Source: Sedimentisphaerales bacterium (GTDB lineage: Bacteria > Planctomycetota > Phycisphaerae > Sedimentisphaerales > SG8-4). Taken from it: a stretch of DNA of 13,197 nucleotides. Under the pieces are notes generated by a model. The model did not search any database and was not told the DNA's origin. It saw only the letters and a program-made list of their open reading frames with translations. The stretch is from the NCBI GenBank assembly GCA_016932895.1, contig JAFGCA010000481.1, forward strand, positions 1-13,197, in the 5' to 3' direction. Of the stretch, positions 1-6,800 are shown in pieces (position 1 is the stretch's first letter; the number at the start of each line of letters is the position of its first letter). The translations under genes and the position numbers were made by a program.

Positions 1-407
1 TGCTGGGCGCCGATCCGTTCGAGGCGCTGCGCTTTGCGAAGCAGGACGTGCGGCTCCAATGCGAGCGGGAGCTCAAGGCCACGCTCATCCGGCTGCGGCA
101 GGGCTACATCGCCGCCGCCGGTAATAACAAGCTCGTGCGTGACGTGTTGATCGCCGCGGCTAAGGGTCTGGCGCCGCTGCTGCGGGCCATGCTCTGGCTC
201 AAGGACAGCGACAGGCCTCAAACGATGGAGGCGACGTTCCGCCAGGGCGCCGGATCGTTCGACGTCAAGCTGGAGGCGGTGCTCACGGTCCAGCGCTGGC
301 GCTATGAGAAGCCACGTCTGGCCGGCAGCGACATCGAAACCGCGTTTGAATCGATCTACACCGCCGTCGAGCGTTTGGCGACAACCGTGGACGCGCTGGA
401 GCTATGA
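1..407 (+). CDS. 3' end of an unidentified gene upstream of TPM/LemA
   Basis: The reading frame is open from the left edge (first full codon at base 3) to a TGA at 405-407, so only the last 134 residues are seen and the true start lies outside. I do not recognise a family with certainty. The visible part is mostly helical in character: a charged stretch rich in Arg, Glu and Leu (ERELKATLIRLRQGYIAAAG), then a hydrophobic Ala/Leu segment (LIAAAKGLAPLLRAMLWL), then an amphipathic C-terminus. From memory, similar proteins sit upstream of TPM/LemA genes, sometimes with a nucleotidyltransferase-like N-terminus; that part is not visible here, so no function is assigned. Its stop overlaps the next ATG as ATGA (404-407), which indicates translational coupling and a shared operon. 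Codon use matches the neighbouring genes, supporting a real gene. Confidence 0.7.
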   Translation, partial: LGADPFEALRFAKQDVRLQCERELKATLIRLRQGYIAAAGNNKLVRDVLIAAAKGLAPLLRAMLWLKDSDRPQTMEATFRQGAGSFDVKLEAVLTVQRWRYEKPRLAGSDIETAFESIYTAVERLATTVDALEL

Positions 408-1261
408 GCATGCAGAAGAACTTTGCGACACTCGAATCGGTGCTGGTCCTGGCGATGCTGCTCGGCGCGTCGGCCTTCGGACAGACCGAATTGCCCGCGC
501 AGCCGCGAACGTACGTCGAGGATCTCGCCAACGTCATCAACGCCGACCACGAGCGCGCTCTCAACGGCGTCCTCCAGGAGCTCGAACAAAAGACCGGCGC
601 CCAGTACATCGTCCTGACCGTGCAAACCACCGGAGGGGTGCCCATAGAGCAGTTCGCCATCGAGCTGGCTCACACGAAATGGAAGCTCGGGCAGGAGGGC
701 AGGGACAACGGCATGCTTTTCGTGCTGGCCCTTAAAGACCGGCGCTGGCGCTTCGAGGTAGGCTACGGCCTGGAGGGTTTCGTTACCGACCAGTTTTCCG
801 GCCGCACGGGACGCGAGGTGTTGACGCCCTATCTCAAGCGGGGCGACTACAGCCAGGGGATATACGAGGCCAACCTGCGCATCGTGCAGAAGATCGCAAC
901 CGAAGCCCGCGTGACCTTGACGGGGATGCCGACGCTGCCGCGCCAGCGCGCTCCTGCTCGCCGCGGAAGCGGACGCCGTGGCGGTTTGCCTTGTTGCAGC
1001 TCGCTGTTCTTCCTGCTGATCATGATCTTCTTCATCGGAGGCATGGGCGGCGGCGGCAGGCGCGGCGGCATGGGCGGGTGGCTCTTCTGGCCCCTGCTGT
1101 TCGGCGGATTCGGACGCTCCGGCGGGTACGGACGCAGTGGTTCCTATGGCGGCGGAAGCTTCGGCGGAAGCTTTGGCGGATTCGGGGGAGGCGGATTCGG
1201 TGGCTTCGGCGGCGGGGGAGGCGGAGGCTTCGGCGGCGGAGGCGCCAGCGGCGGCTGGTAG
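404..1261 (+). CDS. Secreted/membrane TPM-domain protein (YgcG family) with glycine-rich tail
   Basis: This 285-residue protein has a signal-peptide-like N-terminus (hydrophobic core about residues 13-25, possible AxA-type cleavage near ASA-FGQ). A TPM domain follows at about residues 37-166, with typical signatures YVEDLANVI, DNGMLFVLA and FEVGYGLEG. A basic linker (179-193), a hydrophobic segment (about 199-212) and a Gly/Phe/Ser-rich tail ending FGGGGASGGW complete it. This layout is the standard one for bacterial TPM proteins, which are exported and membrane-tethered; the domain is linked to acid phosphatase activity and photosystem II repair in plants, but the bacterial role is not settled. 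The first ATG overlaps the upstream stop. The ATG at 410 (residue 3) is better spaced, 8 nt behind GGAG at 398-401, so the true start may be there. LemA follows 39 bp downstream, a common pairing that suggests a joint envelope function. Confidence 0.92.
   Translation: MSMQKNFATLESVLVLAMLLGASAFGQTELPAQPRTYVEDLANVINADHERALNGVLQELEQKTGAQYIVLTVQTTGGVPIEQFAIELAHTKWKLGQEGRDNGMLFVLALKDRRWRFEVGYGLEGFVTDQFSGRTGREVLTPYLKRGDYSQGIYEANLRIVQKIATEARVTLTGMPTLPRQRAPARRGSGRRGGLPCCSSLFFLLIMIFFIGGMGGGGRRGGMGGWLFWPLLFGGFGRSGGYGRSGSYGGGSFGGSFGGFGGGGFGGFGGGGGGGFGGGGASGGW
1151..1257 (+). repeat. Glycine-rich low-complexity coding repeat
   Basis: Within the 3' end of the TPM gene, a 12-bp unit GGCGGAAGCTTC (1151-1162) is followed by a near copy GGCGGAAGCTTT (1163-1174). 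Shorter GGCGGATTC-like and GGCGGC units follow up to the stop. They encode Gly-Gly-Ser-Phe and Gly-Gly-Phe repeats, probably a flexible surface or low-complexity tail. Such DNA is prone to slippage, so tail length may vary between strains. Confidence 0.75.
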
Positions 1262-1300
1262 ACACGAAAACACAAAACAACGCTGGGAAGGGAACATAAG

Positions 1301-1930
1301 ATGAGAAATAAAGGTTCGGCAGGCTCACTGACTGTGATCATCGTCATCGGGCTTTTGGTGTTTACTCTCTTCCTGGGCCTGGCCCTGTTCGGCTGGTACA
1401 AGGCCGGATACAACAAGGCCGTCCGCCTCGATGAAGGCGTCGATGCCGCCTGGGGCGAAGTGGAAAACCTGCTTCAACGCCGCTTCGACCTCGTCCCCCA
1501 ACTCGTCAACACCGTCAAGGGCGTAGTGCAACAGGAACGCGCGGTCTTCGGTCAAATCGCCGAGGCCCGCACGAAGTACCTCAACGCCCAGAACGCCGAG
1601 GGCAAGATCCAGGCCTCGAATATGCTCACCAGCCTGTTGCCCAACTTGCTGGCGCTGCGCGAGGCGTACCCCGACCTCAAATCCAACCAGAACTTCCTCG
1701 CGCTTCAGGACCAGCTTGAAGGCACGGAGAACCGCGTCTCCGTGGCACGCACGCGCTATAATGAAGCGGCCAAGGCCCTGAACACCTACGCCCGCGAACT
1801 CTTCGGCGCGTGGTTCTGCAAAAAGGTCGGCGTCGAAGAAAAACCGTACTTCGAAGCCACGGGACCGGCCCAAACGGAGGTCCCCACCGTAGACTTCTCC
1901 ACCCCCCAACCAGCGCCCGCGCCGCAATAG
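1301..1930 (+). CDS. lemA: LemA family membrane protein
   Basis: This is a 209-residue protein with a short N-terminus, one strong transmembrane segment (about residues 10-33) and a long helical, coiled-coil-like domain. The family hallmark is clear at residues 37-74: YNKAVRLDEGVDAAWGEVEN followed by LLQRRFDLVPQLVNTVKG. A conserved late helix NRVSVARTRYNEAAKALNTY (144-163) also fits the family. LemA proteins are anchored in the cytoplasmic membrane with the helical domain outside. Their molecular role is not firmly known, though they are often encoded beside TPM-domain proteins, as here. A Shine-Dalgarno-like GGGAAGGGAA lies a few bases before the ATG, supporting this start. The Pro/Ala-rich tail (PQPAPAPQ) is not conserved in the family and is probably disordered. 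The gene is probably the last of a three-gene unit with the TPM gene and the partial gene before it. Confidence 0.95.
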   Translation: MRNKGSAGSLTVIIVIGLLVFTLFLGLALFGWYKAGYNKAVRLDEGVDAAWGEVENLLQRRFDLVPQLVNTVKGVVQQERAVFGQIAEARTKYLNAQNAEGKIQASNMLTSLLPNLLALREAYPDLKSNQNFLALQDQLEGTENRVSVARTRYNEAAKALNTYARELFGAWFCKKVGVEEKPYFEATGPAQTEVPTVDFSTPQPAPAPQ

Positions 1931-1940
1931 GCACGGACAC

Positions 1941-1968
1941 GCCCACCGATCTCCGGTCCACCGTGGGC
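1941..1968 (+). terminator. Weak hairpin after lemA, possible terminator
   Basis: Ten bases after the lemA stop, GCCCAC (1941-1946) and GTGGGC (1963-1968) form a perfect 6-bp inverted repeat with a 16-nt loop. No T-tract follows, so it is not a classical intrinsic terminator. Its position at the end of the TPM/LemA unit is the main reason to note it. The rest of the gap to 2029 shows no convincing promoter. Confidence 0.2.
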
Positions 1969-2029
1969 TGCCCTCGAAATTCTGCCTTATGGTTGACTTC
2001 GCCGGCTGCTATCGGGACACTATGGGGTT

Positions 2030-2557
2030 ATGACGAACGAAGAAGGGAAAACGCCGAGTGACAGTGCGGTGGAGACGCGGTATCTGGTGATGCCGCAGCA
2101 GGCCAATCCGCGGGGAACCGCTTTCGGCGGGGCGATCATGGGCTGGATCGACATGGTCGCGGCGATGGCAGCCGAGCGGCATTGCGGTACGGAAGTCGTC
2201 ACCGCCGGCATCGACTCGCTGATCTTCAAGGCCCCGATACGCATCGGCGACCAGGTCGTCCTCCAGGCCGCGGTCAACTACGTCAGCCGCTCCTCCATGG
2301 AAGTCGGCGTCCGGGTCACGCGGGAGAATCCCTGCACGGGCGAGAGGGCCGTCGCCACTACCGCGCATTTAACAATGGTCGCGCTGGACGAGCAGAAGAG
2401 GCCGACGCCCGCGCCGCCGCTGCGCCCCGAAACGGACGAGGAGAAACGACGCTACGAGAACGCCAAGCAGCGCGTCCGCCTGCGCAAGGAGCGCCTCGTG
2501 GCCGCCCAGAACACGCTGCCCCCGCAGAAAGACAGCGATTTGCCTCCCGACGAATGA
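2030..2557 (+). CDS. Hotdog-fold acyl-CoA thioesterase (YciA/ACOT type)
   Basis: The product is a 175-residue cytoplasmic protein of the acyl-CoA hydrolase hotdog family, which cleaves acyl-CoA thioesters to free acid and CoA. Family signatures run in order: VMPQQANPRGTAFGGAIMGW (20-39), with the Asn-Pro-x-Gly and Phe-Gly-Gly elements; D41, which matches the conserved acidic residue of the central helix; TAGIDSLIFKAPIRIGD (58-74); and YVSRSSMEVGVRV (84-96), the equivalent of the usual G-R/K-T/S-SMEV strand. The C-terminal 50 residues are charged, rich in Arg, Lys and Glu, and probably helical or disordered. This region is longer than in YciA itself. Substrate chain length cannot be read from the sequence. 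The start ATG lies just behind GGGG (weak ribosome site). The fucosidase gene begins 37 bp downstream, so co-transcription is possible though functionally unobvious. Confidence 0.9.
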   Translation: MTNEEGKTPSDSAVETRYLVMPQQANPRGTAFGGAIMGWIDMVAAMAAERHCGTEVVTAGIDSLIFKAPIRIGDQVVLQAAVNYVSRSSMEVGVRVTRENPCTGERAVATTAHLTMVALDEQKRPTPAPPLRPETDEEKRRYENAKQRVRLRKERLVAAQNTLPPQKDSDLPPDE

Positions 2558-2594
2558 ACAAGCAACATATGCAAACCACATCAAGGAAACCGAT

Positions 2595-3890
2595 ATGACG
2601 ATTCGTAAGGCACTTTCCGTCCTTGTGCTGGTCACTGTCAGTGGGACCGCGGCCGCCGGCAACAAGCCGCAGCGCACCGAGTGGTTCATCGATCAGGCGC
2701 TGGGGATGTTCGTGCACTGGAGCGTGGATTCGCAGCTCGGCTCGGTGATCAGTCACTCGATGGTCGGCGCGTCAGACGACTACCTCGACCGGTTCATCAA
2801 CGAGCTTCCGCAAACGTTTTATCCCCAGCGTTTCGATCCGGACGAGTGGGCCCGCCTGGCCAGGGTCGCGGGCATGAAGTACGTCGTCTTCACGACGAAG
2901 CACCACAGCGGGTTTTGCATGTTCGAGACGCGGACGACCGATTTCAACATCATGAACACACCGTACGGACGCGACATCACTCGCCAGGTCGTCGACGCCT
3001 GCCGTCGTCAGGGCGTGGGCGTCGGATTCTACTTCTCGCCCGACGACTTCTGGATGTTGCACAAGCAGGGCAAGGACGTGAGCCGGCGCCGGCCCGAGGC
3101 GCTGCCGGTGAACAATCCCGAACTGATGGCCCACAACAAGGCCCAGCTCCGCGAACTGCTGACCCACTACGGCCCCGTCGACGCGCTGTTCATCGACGGG
3201 CAGCCCGACGGACTCAAAGAACTGGCCTGGGAGCTGCAACCGAATCTCGTCATCACCCGGGGCGAAATGGAAACACCCGAGCAGAAGACGCCCGATGAGC
3301 CCATGCCCGGGCCCTGGGAGGCCTGCTACACGCTCGGGACGCAGTGGCAGTTCAAACCAACCAACGAAGACTACAAGTCCGGCGGGCAACTGATCGAAAT
3401 GCTCATCGATATCCGCGCCAAAGGCGGCAACTTCCTGCTCAACATCGGCCCCCAGCCCGATGGGATCATCCCCTTCGAGCAGGAGCGCCGCATTCGCGAG
3501 ATGGCCCTGTGGCTGTTCATCAACCGCGAAGCCATCTATGAAATCCGCCCCTGGCACGTCATCCGCGAAGGAGACATCTGGTTCACCAGGGCCAGGGATA
3601 CCGACACCGTGTACGCCATCCTGACGAAGCTGCCCGACTGGAAGAAAGGGCAGCGCAAGGAATTCACGTTACAGAGCGTGCGTGCGACGGACCGCAGCAC
3701 CGTGAGCGTTCTCGGCCAGTCGGGCCGAGTCCTGGAGTACAACCCCAAGGCCGATCCCGAAACGCGCTGGACACAGCAGGACGACGGCCTCCATGTCTCG
3801 GCCATGCGGGCCCAGCGGATCTACAACAACACGCGCTGGCCCAACCCGCTCGTGCTGAAGATCACGCACGCCCGACCCGGCAAGAAGTAG
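2595..3890 (+). CDS. Secreted GH29 alpha-L-fucosidase-like glycoside hydrolase
   Basis: The 431-residue protein has a signal peptide (residues 1-21, ending TAAAG), so it should act in the periplasm or outside. A GH29 (beta/alpha)8 domain spans about 27-325 and a beta-sandwich-like C-terminus about 326-431. Recognisable GH29 elements are ALGMFVHWS (35-43), KYVVFTTKHHSGF (95-107), GVGFYFSPDDFW (142-153) and VDALFIDG (195-202), where D201 aligns with the catalytic nucleophile of the family. GGNFLLNIGPQPDG (277-290) is the strongest family mark. E242 in PWEAC is only a possible acid/base residue. The usual HWG and KHHDGF read HWS and KHHSGF here; from memory these are shared by a distinct GH29 branch in Bacteroidetes and Planctomycetes, so the exact substrate (fucoside linkage) is open. 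AAGGA at 2583-2587, 7 nt before the ATG, supports the start. It converges with the minus-strand gene, 6 bp between stops. Confidence 0.9.
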   Translation: MTIRKALSVLVLVTVSGTAAAGNKPQRTEWFIDQALGMFVHWSVDSQLGSVISHSMVGASDDYLDRFINELPQTFYPQRFDPDEWARLARVAGMKYVVFTTKHHSGFCMFETRTTDFNIMNTPYGRDITRQVVDACRRQGVGVGFYFSPDDFWMLHKQGKDVSRRRPEALPVNNPELMAHNKAQLRELLTHYGPVDALFIDGQPDGLKELAWELQPNLVITRGEMETPEQKTPDEPMPGPWEACYTLGTQWQFKPTNEDYKSGGQLIEMLIDIRAKGGNFLLNIGPQPDGIIPFEQERRIREMALWLFINREAIYEIRPWHVIREGDIWFTRARDTDTVYAILTKLPDWKKGQRKEFTLQSVRATDRSTVSVLGQSGRVLEYNPKADPETRWTQQDDGLHVSAMRAQRIYNNTRWPNPLVLKITHARPGKK

Positions 3891-3896
3891 AGACCG

Positions 3897-6800
3897 CTAC
3901 CGCTCGGCGGGCGCCTGGTTCTGCGTCCGGGAGGCTTTGCTGGCGCTTTCCACGATCGCCTGTCGGCTCTGCCCGGAACGCTGGCCTCCGTCGCGCAGCA
4001 GATCTCTCTTCTGGTAGCACTGCTCCTGGAAGACGGCGATCTCGGCGGCCAAATTCGCGTTCGGCGAATCGCCGAAGAAGGCGTGAATAATCGGGAAGAC
4101 CAGGTCCGGCTTCTTCTTACGGTGCTCTTTGACCATTGCCTCGATCTTGGCCGTGGCGACCCCTTCCTGCATGCAGGTGAAGGGCCCGACGTGGAATATG
4201 CCGGAGACGCAGGCGTCGCCGTGCGGTGGAATCAGTTCGTGCATGAAGTAGTACGCGATGCCCGTCGTGACGGGTGACTCGCCCTGGATGTTGCCGTGCC
4301 CCTCGTGGTTGGCTTCGAGGGTTTCGATCATCTCCATCGGGTGCGGCAGCACATGCCGCCCGGCCAGAACCTCGTGGAACGGCGCCGCCAGCTTCTCGCT
4401 GACGTGCGCCATGTACCTACCCTTGAGCACCGACTTGCCGGCCTTGCGCGTCGCGGCCAGAGTGCGCCCGAACTGAAACGACTTCGCCGCCAGGGCAGCG
4501 TCGCCCTTGGCGTTGCGCAGGTTGATCCGGTTGATGTACAGCAGCCAGTCGGTAATCGGGTCGCGCACCACCTCCAACTGCTTGTCTTCAAGCTGGCGGA
4601 TTACGTAGTTCGTATACGGATCGTGCTGCCGCATGTAGATTTCGCCGATGTAGAGCACCAGCGGAAACCGCTCGTGATGGCAACGGGGGGCCGCCTCGAA
4701 TGCCGCCACCGTTTCCTTTCCCCACCGCACCAGCTCATCGGTTTCGGCGCCGGCCGAGATGACCTCTCCCAGGGCATCGAGCCTCTCTTTCTTGAGGGCG
4801 TCCATCGCCTCCTTGTCTTGGACGTAGGGGCGGAAACGCCGCAGCGTGTCCTCCAGAAGATCAGCCGCGTGGATTCCCTTGAACAGAATCTGCTGCATCT
4901 TGATCTTGTCGCTGGCGCCGATCCCGCTGGGCAGGGGTATATCGATGTAATCGGTTTCGGAGGACGGGCCGACGACGGGGATTTTCTCCAGGCCTTCGAG
5001 CCGCATGCACTCGCGGAGGACCTCGCTGTACTTGCCGAACCGGCATGGCCCGCTGGTCGTCGGCAGCATCACCAGGAAACGATCTTCCACATCTGCGACG
5101 CTCGTCTGCTCAATCTGTTGCTGGAGATACCCGATCGCGTCGCCGACGACCCCTTTGAGCGGGTAGCAAACCTCGGTGTAGATGTGCTTGCGCGCGACCT
5201 CGTAGCCGCGCTGCGTATTGGTCGGCAGCACTTCACCATGAATCCCGAAGTAGGCCAGGCCGGCGGTGGCGATATGACTGGCGTCGCCCATATAGGGGAT
5301 CAGCCACGTGCGGCGATCGTAGGTATCGCCCGACTGCACCTCGAGCTTGCGCAGGTTCAGGCGCACCGGCCGCGTCTGGTTCACCACCCGCTCGTGCGCC
5401 TCGGTGCGCGTCACGAACGGTGCGTTGTTCGTCTGTGCATCGGTCAGCAGAACCAGCAACGGCTTGTTCGCCGCCTGGTGGATGCGCTCCTCCTGGTACA
5501 TCTTCAAGCTGTCCGGACCGCACGCAAAATTCATCATCCGGATCGCAAAGAGATTCGGATGATCCGCCACAAACACGCTCGCTTTCAGGATCTTAACGCT
5601 CTGCACCCAGAATTCATTGTCCACGAATCCATCGATGGCAACATCCTTGAACTTCGGCTCGAGGAATTGCTGCGGGATGTAGTCAAGCCCGCGAACCTGG
5701 GAGAACATCGCCCCGGAGTTGGAACTTGCCTCCGGGTCCAAAAGAACGTAATCCCTGCCGATACCCACGTACGCCTTGACGTTGTCGCTCTCGATGCGTT
5801 GGAGGAACTTGTCTCCCTCGACGTGCAGATCCGCCCTAAAGCGGCGCTCGGCCTCATCGGCGTACGCCATGGCCGCCTTGATCCGCCCCTCGGTCAGGGA
5901 GAAACCAAGTCGCTCGAACTCCAGCTTGATCTGACGAACCAGCAGGGGCTGGTCGCCAAAGTGCAGGATTGGGTTGATTTGTTTGTTCTTGTCGAGGGAA
6001 AGCACGTCGTTGAGCACGTATCCTTCGGACTCGGTATAGATGCAGTACTTCAGGTGCGGCGGCTTTTCCTGCCGCTGCTCGATGAAGCTCGGATTGAACA
6101 GATACTCCACATCCGGATGGTCGTTGAGGACCGCCGCGTGGCCTGTGGCCAGCTTGCGCGCAATGCAAAACTCCGTCCGCGAGTTGTCCACCCCGATCTT
6201 CGCGATCTCCTTGTCGCTGCGCGGCGAGACCACGGGGTAGAAACCGAGCTTTCGCAGCAGCGCGGCGCTCCAGATCCCCTTCTCCCCGAGGGTGGCCATA
6301 CTGCGCTTGATGCCCACCGTGGGGGCGTCCGGCTGGGCCGAGGCGATCTCCTTCAGCAGACAGCCCTGCTCCTTGAAGTGCTTTTCGTAGATTTTGTGAT
6401 AGCGGTCGACGTAGTTGGTCTTGGGCCTCTTGACCGCCTCCGAATTGCCGCGCGGGCAGAATCCGCCGGTAATGATCTCATCATCCTCGATGCGGAAGAC
6501 CTCAAGCTCGCAGTCGCGCATGCCGCAGGATTTCTCGCCGAACAGCGCCCGGCACATCACCTTGCGCTTGTCAAAGGCCATCTCGACCAGCCCCCACCCG
6601 CGGAAGGCCGTTCCGTACGGGCGCCCCTGCTTCTCCAGTTCCTTGATGTGCCCGATGATATCCAGGCCCTGCCCCCACGCGCCGAACATCTCCCGGTGCG
6701 GATAGGCTCCAATCTCTTTCTCGGTGACTTGGGCCAGCGCCGCCAGGAAGGCCTTTCCCAGCGCCGGGCCTCCCTGGGCCGAACACTTGTCGCCGCAATG

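Noticed and set aside
356..1297. Minus-strand open frame of 313 codons across the TPM gene
   Set aside because: It is Ala/Ser/Pro-rich low complexity created by the complement of Gly-rich codons. The plus-strand TPM protein is clearly the real gene.
1992..2026. TTGACT followed by CACTAT as a thioesterase promoter
   Set aside because: The spacer is about 19 bp and the -10 match is poor, so it was not annotated.
2569..2598. Nine-codon mini-frame whose stop overlaps the fucosidase start (ATGA)
   Set aside because: It resembles a leader peptide but has no ribosome site. The region itself contains the fucosidase ribosome site, so chance is the simpler explanation.
3888..3899. Bidirectional terminator between the convergent fucosidase and activator genes
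   Set aside because: Only 6 bp separate the stops, and no hairpin with a T-tract is visible on either side.
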